Of a DNA stretch of 5,364 nt, positions 1-5,259 are shown piece after piece. Position 1 is the first letter of the stretch. Each line of letters starts with the position of its first letter. The notes under the pieces were generated by a model. The model did not search any database, had not been told where the DNA came from, and was given only the letters and a program-made list of their open reading frames with translations. The position numbers and the translations under genes are program-made. The stretch is taken from assembly GCA_002482715.1 (NCBI GenBank), contig DLGN01000164.1, positions 1-5,364 of the forward strand, given 5' to 3'. Source of the stretch: Oxalobacteraceae bacterium UBA7693 (GTDB lineage Bacteria > Pseudomonadota > Gammaproteobacteria > Burkholderiales > Burkholderiaceae_D).

Positions 1-562
1 TGCATGGGTGTTACGCACCGCTTGTTTCACGATGATGCAGTTGCTAGATAAAGGATTCCAGTTGGATCGTATTGCGGTCAATGTCTCGGTGATCCAGTTC
101 CGTCAGCCTGATTTTTTTGATCTGGTCGAGAGTGCTTTACGTGATAGTGGATTAGCTCCACATTTTCTTGAGCTCGAAATCACAGAGTCGATGACGATGA
201 GTGGCGCAGGTTTGTTCGAAGAATCGCTCGCACGTCTTAAAACCCTGGGTCTACAGATTGCAATCGATGATTTTGGAACAGGTTTTTCGTCTTTGAGCTA
301 TCTAGATAAACTACCCGTGGATCGCTTGAAAATCGATCGTGCTTTTGTGATGCAAATAGACACAGAGAATGGTCCTCGTATCGCAGAATTAATCACCCAA
401 CTAGGAAAGAAACTGGGCCTGCAAATTATTGCCGAGGGTATAGAAAGCGAATTGCATTTAGACGTTCTACAGAAATTAGGTTGCGACGAAGGTCAGGGTT
501 TTTTGATTGCACGCCCGATGTTAGAGAGTGCAATCGAACCATGGTTACGTGAATGGAAGTAA
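1..562 (+). CDS. EAL-domain cyclic-di-GMP phosphodiesterase, C-terminal part (5' end outside window)
   Basis: This is the C-terminal portion of an EAL domain, which hydrolyses cyclic di-GMP to linear pGpG. The frame is open to the left edge. The first in-window residues read AWVLRTAC, which resembles the usual EAL 'WVLR.AC' helix, so the GTG at 8 is an internal Val codon and not a start. The EAL signature itself lies off-window. Visible catalytic and metal-binding motifs in order are NVSVIQF (Asn), ELEITES (Glu), IDDFGTG (paired Asp, loop 6), DRLKIDR (catalytic Lys), IIAEGIES (Glu) and GCDEGQGFLIARPM (Gln). All are intact, so an active phosphodiesterase is likely. Any N-terminal sensor or GGDEF domain cannot be judged from this window. 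The protein ends just after the domain (LREWK) at a TAA, and the gene converges on queC 75 bp away with no obvious strong terminator between them. Confidence 0.95.
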   Translation, partial: AWVLRTACFTMMQLLDKGFQLDRIAVNVSVIQFRQPDFFDLVESALRDSGLAPHFLELEITESMTMSGAGLFEESLARLKTLGLQIAIDDFGTGFSSLSYLDKLPVDRLKIDRAFVMQIDTENGPRIAELITQLGKKLGLQIIAEGIESELHLDVLQKLGCDEGQGFLIARPMLESAIEPWLREWK

Positions 563-637
563 GTGTTGGCAAACTCCGCGTAATGCATAGTGATTCATTC
601 CTTCGTGGTTATTCCTTGGTCGTTTCTTATGTTGCTA

Positions 638-1345
638 CTACTTTGCTGTGATGAATTCCTGATAGCCTTTTGCGCGTAATTCCCAAGCTGGGCAAGTGCC
701 GCAACCGTGGCCCCAGGCGTGCATTTGACCGCGCTCGCCCAAATAGCAAGTGTGGGTATCATGGCGAATTAAATCGACTAAGTCTTTACCGCCGAGGCGT
801 TCAGCCAGGCGCCATGATTCTGCTTTATCTATCCACATTAGCGGTGTTTCTATATTGAGACGACTTGCCATGCCTAAATTGATGGCGACTTGCAGCGCCT
901 TTAAACTGTCGTCACGACAATCAGGGTAACCCGAAAAATCCGTTTCGCACATGCCGCCGACTAAAACGCCAAGTTGGCGACGGTATGCCAGTGTTGCAGC
1001 AACCAGCATAAACATTAAGTTCCGACCAGGAACAAAAGTATTTGGCAAACCATTCTCTTGCATTTGGATCGCAATATTTTCTGTCATCGCGGTTTGCGAC
1101 AGCTGTGAGATTAATGACAGATCCAGTAGATGATCTTCGCCTAATCGATGGTCCCAATCAGCAGATAAACCGCGTATTTTTTGTAAGAGCTGCGGTCGCA
1201 TAGTGAGTTCAATGGCGTGTCGCTGGCCATAATCAAAGCCGATGGTTTCTACGTGTTGATAACGACTTAGTGCCCATGCCAGGCAAGTGGTGGAGTCTTG
1301 TCCGCCACTGAATAAAACGAGAGCGCGCTGATTTTCTATTGTCAT
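638..1345 (-). CDS. queC: QueC, 7-cyano-7-deazaguanine (preQ0) synthase
   Basis: QueC is a cytosolic ATP-dependent enzyme converting 7-carboxy-7-deazaguanine and ammonia to preQ0 in queuosine tRNA modification. The 235 aa length is normal for the family. The PP-loop SGGQDS is at residues 13-18, followed by FDYGQRH (37-43), NTFVPGRN (102-109), CETDFSGYPDCRDD (133-146) and ETPLMWIDKAE (166-176), all family hallmarks. The C-terminal zinc site shows Cys200, Cys215 and Cys218. The position of the fourth cysteine (C-x2-C-x2-C in E. coli QueC) is Trp221, encoded by TGG. The start is the only in-frame ATG before the PP-loop, 12 residues ahead of SGG as in known QueC proteins. No Shine-Dalgarno sequence is visible; the leader before the ATG is A-rich. 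No queD or queE is adjacent. The gap of 115 bp to the DUF3108 gene upstream suggests its own promoter. Confidence 0.96.
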   Translation of the reverse strand: MTIENQRALVLFSGGQDSTTCLAWALSRYQHVETIGFDYGQRHAIELTMRPQLLQKIRGLSADWDHRLGEDHLLDLSLISQLSQTAMTENIAIQMQENGLPNTFVPGRNLMFMLVAATLAYRRQLGVLVGGMCETDFSGYPDCRDDSLKALQVAINLGMASRLNIETPLMWIDKAESWRLAERLGGKDLVDLIRHDTHTCYLGERGQMHAWGHGCGTCPAWELRAKGYQEFITAK

Positions 1346-1368
1346 TTTTTTGTTTTTAAAAAAATAGT
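1346..1368 (-). promoter_or_regulatory. A/T-run leader of queC lacking a Shine-Dalgarno site
   Basis: Reading on the minus strand, the bases before the queC ATG are runs of T and A (T7, A5, C, then A-rich to the ATG) with no purine-rich AGG or GAG element at normal spacing. Initiation probably relies on an unstructured A-rich leader; that part is inference. Confidence 0.5.
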
Positions 1369-1386
1369 AGTGATAGTGTCTTGAAT

Positions 1387-1441
1387 GCTTATTTGAAGCT
1401 TACTTGTAGCTTATTTTAAGCTCACGCAAAGCTTGTTTACT
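1387..1441. repeat. Five tandem degenerate 11-bp repeats upstream of queC
   Basis: GCT recurs at exactly 1387, 1398, 1409, 1420 and 1431. The 11-mers are GCTTATTTGAA, GCTTACTTGTA, GCTTATTTTAA, GCTCACGCAAA and GCTTGTTTACT. Copies 2 and 3 differ from the first at two and one positions; copies 4 and 5 are more decayed (five and four differences). The array occupies about half of the 115-bp gap between queC and the upstream DUF3108 gene. The period is close to one DNA helical turn, which would put equivalent bases on one face. It could be a cooperative binding site, a bent-DNA element or a decaying minisatellite; nothing in the sequence decides between these. Confidence 0.7.
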
Positions 1442-1460
1442 TAGGTTTCAAAGCAAGCAA

Positions 1461-2207
1461 TCAATCTGATTTCGTGATCGATATAATTTTCTGTTCTAGT
1501 ACATCGCCGTTGCTATCCTGAAAGCGAACCTGTACTGGGTAATAATCTAAATCGATTGCCAGCCATAGCTCGATGCGCTGCCCCTGTGCGTCGGCAGGAG
1601 GTGCTTTAACGATATGCATCACATTGAGTTCACCAAGCGCGGTTCGAATTTTCATTAAGTCGACTAACTTAAATACCCATGGATCTGCATCGCGTGAGCC
1701 AGCAACAAACATCGACCATTCTTGTCCAGGTTTATGTTGAACATGTTGATTCTGTGCCAAAGCAACTAACTGCCAGGTCGCACTTAAGCGATCTTGCTCG
1801 CCGCCCTGAATAGGATATTTTAATTCTGATTCAGAGAAGTGAATGATCTTTTGTTCGCGATCGAAATACGTCGTTACCTCACTCCGGCGAAAACGTTTCT
1901 CTTGAAACCGATCTGGAGCGAGTCCGAAATCTTGTATGCTTCCATGACTGCTACTGATCAAAATTTTTCCAAGAACAGCCACTTTCGTTTCCGAATTTAA
2001 ACGGTATTGCGTGGCCTTTGAATCTTGCGGTTTAAGTTGCCAACGCACTTTGGCTTCACCAGTCAAAGGAATACCTTTTTGCGTCGATTTCAGACTGTAT
2101 ATGAGCTCTGCAGAGGGCGCGAGTTTGAATTTCTCTGCTTGTGCTGACATCGGTAAAAATGTCGACGTGATGCAAATGAACAGAGTGATTAATGAGTTAA
2201 TGCGCAT
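1461..2207 (-). CDS. Secreted DUF3108 family protein
   Basis: This is a 248 aa protein of unknown function that I recognise as a DUF3108 member by its motif pattern. Residues 1-24 form a Sec signal peptide: MRIN, a hydrophobic core LITLFICITSTFLP, and cleavage expected after SAQA. The mature protein is therefore periplasmic or otherwise envelope-located, predicted mostly beta-stranded. Family-like landmarks are LAPDRFQEKR (96-105), YFDREQKIIHF (114-124), GEQDRLS (136-142), GSRDADPWVF (170-179) and IELWLAIDL followed by YYPVQVRF (212-229). The same GxRDAxPxxF and xWLAxxLxxYPVQxR patterns occur in the neighbouring gene, so the two are paralogues. It starts 5 nt after the upstream gene's stop with no strong Shine-Dalgarno site, which suggests translational coupling. 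No catalytic motif is visible. Functional claims for this family would be speculation. Confidence 0.88.
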   Translation of the reverse strand: MRINSLITLFICITSTFLPMSAQAEKFKLAPSAELIYSLKSTQKGIPLTGEAKVRWQLKPQDSKATQYRLNSETKVAVLGKILISSSHGSIQDFGLAPDRFQEKRFRRSEVTTYFDREQKIIHFSESELKYPIQGGEQDRLSATWQLVALAQNQHVQHKPGQEWSMFVAGSRDADPWVFKLVDLMKIRTALGELNVMHIVKAPPADAQGQRIELWLAIDLDYYPVQVRFQDSNGDVLEQKIISITKSD

Positions 2208-2212
2208 GTCGA

Positions 2213-3340
2213 CTAGTTTTCATTGCTAAATTGCTGCTTGATCATCGTGACGACTTGATTTGTCACAGTGCCATTGCTTTCTGTATTTCGGATTTGTACC
2301 GGATACCAACCCAAGCTGGGTGCTAGCCAGATGTCTAATTGCGAATTGTAGAATCCCGGCTTGGGTGGACGTGTAATGTGAACCGTCATGAGTTTTCCTG
2401 TATCCGCATCTAGTTTGCTGTCAATTTCTTCCTCACCAATCACGCGAAACAAAAATGGTGTGGCATCGCGTCCTTCGGCAACCTGTATGGAGAATTCTTT
2501 TCCTGCAGCGAGCTGGTTTGCATCAGCAGCACCAATGGCCCCTAATTGCATCAAGATACTCGCTGCATCTTGCACACCATTTTCCATTGCGACTTTTTTG
2601 TTAGAAGACGAGAAGCTGATGGTCTTATCCTGATGGTTGAAATGGATGGCAGTTGCCGCGCGTGTTTTACGAATATCCTGACTCAGGACTGGCATTAGCC
2701 CATAGATATCGGTATAGCCTTCACTGGTAATGGTTAAGAGATTAAGCGTAGTGATCAGGAGATTTATTCCAACTTCAATAGAAATTTTATATTTCTCGTT
2801 CATACGTTCCCACAATAAGACACCAACGCCCGTGGTCGGGCTAGCGTTGACTTTGGTGTGTGACACTTCCATTTGTAGTTCAGCAGATTTCGGAAAACTC
2901 AATGAAAACGCTGGAGTAGCAGCCGCATCTGAGGGTAATGCTATTTCGTCTGGAGTGACTGGCATCTCGACGACGCTTGAATGATTTGCTTCCTGAATTT
3001 CTGGTTCTTTTTCTATAAGCTCTGGCGAGTTCTCAACTGGCTTGGCTATGGTATCGATCCCAGATTTTGTCGTAGTCGTTGGTTTTCGCTTTGAATGAAC
3101 GATAGGTTTTTCTGTTGTAGGTTCAGGCTGGGCTGGCGTGACTACTTCTGCATCGGGACGTAATTGTACCGTGACCGTCGGTGTGAACTCCGGTGTTGGG
3201 GCTGGGCTTAAAACCTTCCACGAGGCTGACTCCAGCAACATAATATGCAGTAAGATAGTGGCGAGAACGAATAGCCAAGTACTTAACTTGGCAAAATGTC
3301 GTTTGAAAGGGAATCGAAAAGAATCTTGGTGCATGCGCAT
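2213..3340 (-). CDS. Membrane-anchored DUF3108 protein with proline-rich linker
   Basis: This 375 aa protein has three parts. Residues 1-19 are a basic N-terminus and about 20-37 a single hydrophobic segment (TWLFVLATILLHIMLL), likely an uncleaved inner-membrane anchor. Residues about 46-145 are a low-complexity linker rich in Pro, Thr, Glu and Lys, like the periplasm-spanning part of TonB-type proteins. Residues about 150-372 are a DUF3108 domain with GVGVLLWERMNEKY (171-184), EGRDATPFLF (289-298), LDIWLAPSLGWYPVQIR (335-351) and SNGTVTNQV (355-363). It is the first gene of a two-gene unit with the secreted paralogue downstream. The start ATG at 3340 lacks a clear Shine-Dalgarno site, and a second in-frame ATG (residue 3, 3334) is equally possible. 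The function is unknown; the layout suggests a domain held in the periplasm at a distance from the membrane. Confidence 0.88.
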   Translation of the reverse strand: MRMHQDSFRFPFKRHFAKLSTWLFVLATILLHIMLLESASWKVLSPAPTPEFTPTVTVQLRPDAEVVTPAQPEPTTEKPIVHSKRKPTTTTKSGIDTIAKPVENSPELIEKEPEIQEANHSSVVEMPVTPDEIALPSDAAATPAFSLSFPKSAELQMEVSHTKVNASPTTGVGVLLWERMNEKYKISIEVGINLLITTLNLLTITSEGYTDIYGLMPVLSQDIRKTRAATAIHFNHQDKTISFSSSNKKVAMENGVQDAASILMQLGAIGAADANQLAAGKEFSIQVAEGRDATPFLFRVIGEEEIDSKLDADTGKLMTVHITRPPKPGFYNSQLDIWLAPSLGWYPVQIRNTESNGTVTNQVVTMIKQQFSNEN

Positions 3341-3385
3341 AGTGTAATCGTTCTGGCTTAATCTTGCGATAAGCTACACTGTGAT

Positions 3386-3412
3386 TTTGGGAACGCATTG
3401 CGGCTTCCCGAA
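3386..3412. other. Imperfect hairpin in the divergent DUF3108/phaM intergenic region
   Basis: TTTGGGAA (3386-3393) pairs with TTCCCGAA (3405-3412), including one G-T wobble. An inner CGC/GCG stem closes an ATT loop, and two bases are bulged at 3403-3404. A T-rich stretch follows on the plus strand. No plus-strand gene ends nearby, so a terminator role is not obvious. It could be an operator or a structure in the leader of the minus-strand DUF3108 transcript. I found no convincing sigma-70 promoter pair for either divergent gene in 3341-3495. Confidence 0.4.
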
Positions 3413-3482
3413 TTCGTTTTGTTTGGCATAGATTATTTCGTCATTCTTGAGACTTAACCGCGTTTACTTTGACCTTCACTAT

Positions 3483-3490
3483 AGGAGAGG
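3483..3490 (+). promoter_or_regulatory. Ribosome binding site that sets the phaM start at 3496
   Basis: AGGAGAGG lies 5 nt before the ATG at 3496. This strong Shine-Dalgarno match decides the start against the in-frame TTG at 3469, which lies upstream of the ribosome binding site and would translate through it. Confidence 0.85.
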
Positions 3491-3495
3491 CAATT

Positions 3496-4410
3496 ATGCA
3501 AAATCCCTTTCAACAGGCAGCCGGCAGTAATGTGAATGATCCGTTGGCATTTGTCAAAAAACTGTGGGGAGATATGCAATTGCCAGGCATGGTGACACCG
3601 ACATTATCAGTTGATGAACTCGATAAACAAATCAAGGATTTAAAGACGGTCGAATCTTGGTTGGTTGTTAACATGAATATGTTAAAAGGAACGATCCAGG
3701 CATTGGAAGTGCAACGAGCAACGATTGCTGCGCTAAAGACGATGGGGGAAAGTTTTTCGCAGGCGGCAAATGCTTCGCAGAGTGCTGCACCCAATAGTGC
3801 TGCTAAGGCCGACACGACACATGACTGGCCGATGCACACCAATAAGCAGACGGCACCCTCGTCCGCTTTTACTGCATCGACATCGTCCGCTGCCGTGCGA
3901 GAACCGACGGTCGAAGAGAACGAGGAAAGCGACGAGGATGAGGAATTTGACGACCCTGTGGAAGTGACGCCGAAAGAAGAGGAAAAGCCTGTTCCTGAGG
4001 ATGCCCCGATAGAGGCTAGTCGTTCAGACAGTCCTGCATTTCATAACCCAGCAGCATGGTGGACGGTATTGCAAGATCAATTTAAGCAGGCGCTGAGTCA
4101 TGCGATGAAAGATGAAGAAAAACCAGCTGATCTTCAACCAGAAGCGAACGGTGGTTCTGTACCTAAGCGTGCAGCAGCCAAGCCACGTACAAAAGCTAGC
4201 GCAACAAAACCTAGCACATCGTCAGCTGCCGCCGCGAAGAAAGCAGGAGTCAAGTCTGGTGTAAAGAAAGCCACTGCACCTAAGACTGTCGCCAAAACCG
4301 CCGCCCGGCCTTTAGCGAAGACGCCTTCCCAGGCTGCCGCAAAAGTGGCGACTAAAACTGGCGCAAAAATGACTGGAAAAGCGACAGGAAAAACATCTGC
4401 TCGCAAATAA
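3496..4410 (+). CDS. phaM: PhaM-family polyhydroxyalkanoate granule regulatory protein
   Basis: This 304 aa protein resembles PhaM, which in Ralstonia eutropha binds PHB synthase PhaC1, activates it, and tethers PHB granules to the nucleoid. The conserved N-terminal domain (about 13-90) shows DPLAFVKKLWG, LPGMVTPTLSVDELDKQIKDL and VESWLVVNMNMLKGTIQALE followed by VQRATIAALK, the typical PhaM core and predicted coiled helices. Residues 136-173 are strongly acidic (19 Asp/Glu in 38). A second short conserved patch, NPAAWWTVLQDQFKQAL (184-200), follows. The tail from 223 to 304 is Lys/Ala/Pro/Thr-rich with 18 Lys, 4 Arg and no acidic residue, resembling histone H1-like DNA-binding tails and the PAKKA repeats of PhaM. 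The start at 3496 is supported by AGGAGAGG 5 nt upstream. No phaC, phaB or phasin gene is in the window, so the link to PHA metabolism rests on family resemblance. Confidence 0.88.
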   Translation: MQNPFQQAAGSNVNDPLAFVKKLWGDMQLPGMVTPTLSVDELDKQIKDLKTVESWLVVNMNMLKGTIQALEVQRATIAALKTMGESFSQAANASQSAAPNSAAKADTTHDWPMHTNKQTAPSSAFTASTSSAAVREPTVEENEESDEDEEFDDPVEVTPKEEEKPVPEDAPIEASRSDSPAFHNPAAWWTVLQDQFKQALSHAMKDEEKPADLQPEANGGSVPKRAAAKPRTKASATKPSTSSAAAAKKAGVKSGVKKATAPKTVAKTAARPLAKTPSQAAAKVATKTGAKMTGKATGKTSARK

Positions 4411-4445
4411 TTCAGCATTGTTCAAATAACGCTGCTGAATTATTT
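4405..4445. terminator. Hairpin terminator between phaM and the peroxidase gene
   Basis: AAATAATTCAGCA (4405-4417) is perfectly complementary to TGCTGAATTATTT (4433-4445), a 13-bp stem with a 15-nt loop in which GTT and AAC can also pair. The 5' arm includes the phaM stop codon (4408-4410). The 3' arm ends in a T-rich tract on the plus strand, and the symmetrical A/T flanks would give T-rich RNA in both directions, so it may serve both convergent genes. The stem is AT-rich at its base, so strength is uncertain. Confidence 0.65.
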
Positions 4446-4484
4446 TATGAAATTATTTGATTGATTTATTCATGCAATAAATTG

Positions 4485-4496
4485 AGCAGATCTGCT
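4485..4496. repeat. 12-bp perfect palindrome downstream of the peroxidase gene
   Basis: AGCAGATCTGCT is a perfect palindrome lying just past the stop of the minus-strand peroxidase gene. TTG and CAA flank it on the minus strand, so a small hairpin with a GATC loop could form. It may assist termination, but the fold is short and no U-tract follows directly. Confidence 0.35.
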
Positions 4497-4511
4497 GATT
4501 CAAAAAACAGA

Positions 4512-5078
4512 TTATTGTCCATTGCCTAGCGCTTTTTCAATGGCGGCAACCAATCCTTTGTTTTCTGGCGTGGTCGTGCTCGCATAGGCAGCTAACACTT
4601 TGCCGTTACGGTCAATCAGGTATTTGTAAAAATTCCATTTTGGCGTGGTGTTGGTGGCTTTGATTAACTGCGCATAAAATGGATTGACTTCATCGCCACG
4701 CACTGAGGACTTAGCGAACATAGGAAACTTCACGCCGTAAGTATTGAAGCAAAAGTCTGCAATTTCTTTGCTGCTGCCAGGCTCTTGCTTGCCGAAATCG
4801 TTTGAAGGAAAGCCAAGTACAACCAAGCCTCGCGATTGATACTTCGCATACAAAGCCTCTAAACCCTCGTATTGCTTGGTGAAGCCACAGTAACTCGCAG
4901 TATTGACAACCAAGGCGACTTTGCCTTTGTATTGGCACAAATTTTGGGGGGCATCGTCTTGCAATCGATTAAAGCTATGCTGTAAAACTTCTGGGCAGCT
5001 TTCAGTTTGCGCCTGAGCCGCATAGGGAGCGGATAAAAATAAAGCCGCGACGAGAAGTAATTTTGATGGAAAAGACAT
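4512..5078 (-). CDS. Periplasmic glutathione peroxidase family protein (thiol peroxidase, 2-Cys type)
   Basis: This 188 aa protein reduces peroxides using a cysteine of the glutathione peroxidase fold. Residues 1-23 are a Sec signal peptide ending in AQA, so it acts in the periplasm. The catalytic tetrad is complete: Cys64 (NTASYCGFT), Gln98 (NDFGKQEPGS), and Trp148 with Asn149 (PKWNFYKYLID). Cys110 (IADFCFNTYGV) lies 46 residues after Cys64, the same spacing as Cys36/Cys82 of yeast Gpx3, where the pair forms the catalytic disulfide. This argues for thioredoxin-like rather than glutathione reductant. Two further cysteines, Cys28 and Cys48, lie before the core and could form a structural disulfide. 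The usual NQFG is NDFG here; the tetrad Gln is the later one and is kept. AGGAGG at 5083-5088, 4 nt before the ATG, fixes the start. The gene stands alone and converges on phaM. Confidence 0.95.
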   Translation of the reverse strand: MSFPSKLLLVAALFLSAPYAAQAQTESCPEVLQHSFNRLQDDAPQNLCQYKGKVALVVNTASYCGFTKQYEGLEALYAKYQSRGLVVLGFPSNDFGKQEPGSSKEIADFCFNTYGVKFPMFAKSSVRGDEVNPFYAQLIKATNTTPKWNFYKYLIDRNGKVLAAYASTTTPENKGLVAAIEKALGNGQ

Positions 5079-5082
5079 ATTG

Positions 5083-5088
5083 CCTCCT
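5083..5088 (-). promoter_or_regulatory. Ribosome binding site of the peroxidase gene
   Basis: CCTCCT on the plus strand reads AGGAGG on the minus strand, followed by CAAT and the ATG. The short 4-nt spacing is acceptable. It overlaps the left edge of the Fur-like site. Confidence 0.85.
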
Positions 5089-5104
5089 GATGATAATCAT
5101 TGAG
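5086..5104 (-). promoter_or_regulatory. Fur-box-like palindrome before the peroxidase gene
   Basis: ATGATAATCAT (5090-5100) matches the centre of the 19-bp Fur consensus GATAATGATAATCATTATC without mismatch. Over the full 19 bp I count 13 matches; the outer arms are poor. It lies between the Shine-Dalgarno site and the possible promoter, where a bound repressor would block transcription. Iron-dependent control of a peroxidase is plausible but unproven, and the AT-rich context raises the chance of coincidence. Confidence 0.4.
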
Positions 5105-5176
5105 AATTTTTATTGGTACGCAAATTTACATGTGAGAGTCATTGCATACATTGAGACTATCTTAACGTAAATTTAC
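5098..5176. repeat. Duplicated motif pair in the peroxidase upstream region
   Basis: CATTGAGA occurs at 5098-5105 and 5149-5156. ACGCAAATTTAC occurs at 5118-5129 and, with one mismatch (ACGTAAATTTAC), at 5165-5176. The two motifs keep the same order, 12 and 8 nt apart, so they form two diverged copies of a module of about 30 bp. The second copy contains the perfect palindrome GTAAATTTAC (5167-5176). A double regulator site or an old local duplication could both explain this. Confidence 0.5.
5107..5136 (-). promoter_or_regulatory. Possible sigma-70 promoter of the peroxidase gene
   Basis: On the minus strand CTCACA (5131-5136, 4 of 6 to TTGACA) and TAAAAA (5107-5112, 4 of 6 to TATAAT) are separated by 18 bp. 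Transcription would start near 5100, giving a leader of about 22 nt and placing the start inside the Fur-like site. The match is modest. Confidence 0.3.
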
Positions 5177-5259
5177 CGCGCTTGTACTGCGACACTAGTT
5201 TGCTGATTTGCGGATTAGGTGTTCGCGCGTTAAAGTAACGCTTATTGAGCGGCTAGCAG

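Noticed and set aside
8..10. GTG as start of the EAL-domain gene
   Set aside because: The frame continues to the window edge, and the residues before it (Ala-Trp) match the EAL-domain helix, so the true start lies off-window.
563..637. Terminator between the EAL gene and queC
   Set aside because: Only weak pairings such as AATG/CATT are present, with no GC-rich stem or T-tract.
921..1157. Minus-strand 78-codon open frame inside queC
   Set aside because: It is a frame-shifted shadow of strongly conserved QueC sequence.
1387..1441. CRISPR array
   Set aside because: The units are 11 bp, contiguous and degenerate, with no spacers and no cas genes.
1346..1460. preQ1 riboswitch upstream of queC
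   Set aside because: No preQ1-I-like hairpin with C-rich loop and A-rich tail is visible; the region is dominated by 11-bp repeats and A/T runs.
3123..3398. Minus-strand 91-codon open frame overlapping the start of the anchored DUF3108 gene
   Set aside because: It is out of frame with a clear protein that has an anchor, linker and domain; no recognisable motif.
3469..3495. TTG start adding nine residues to the phaM product
   Set aside because: The strong AGGAGAGG site at 3483-3490 lies inside this extension and is correctly spaced for the ATG at 3496.
4134..4418. Minus-strand 94-codon open frame opposite phaM
   Set aside because: It is the antisense shadow of the Lys/Ala-rich tail; the low-complexity Ala/Phe/Val composition follows from that repeat, and no ribosome site is apparent.
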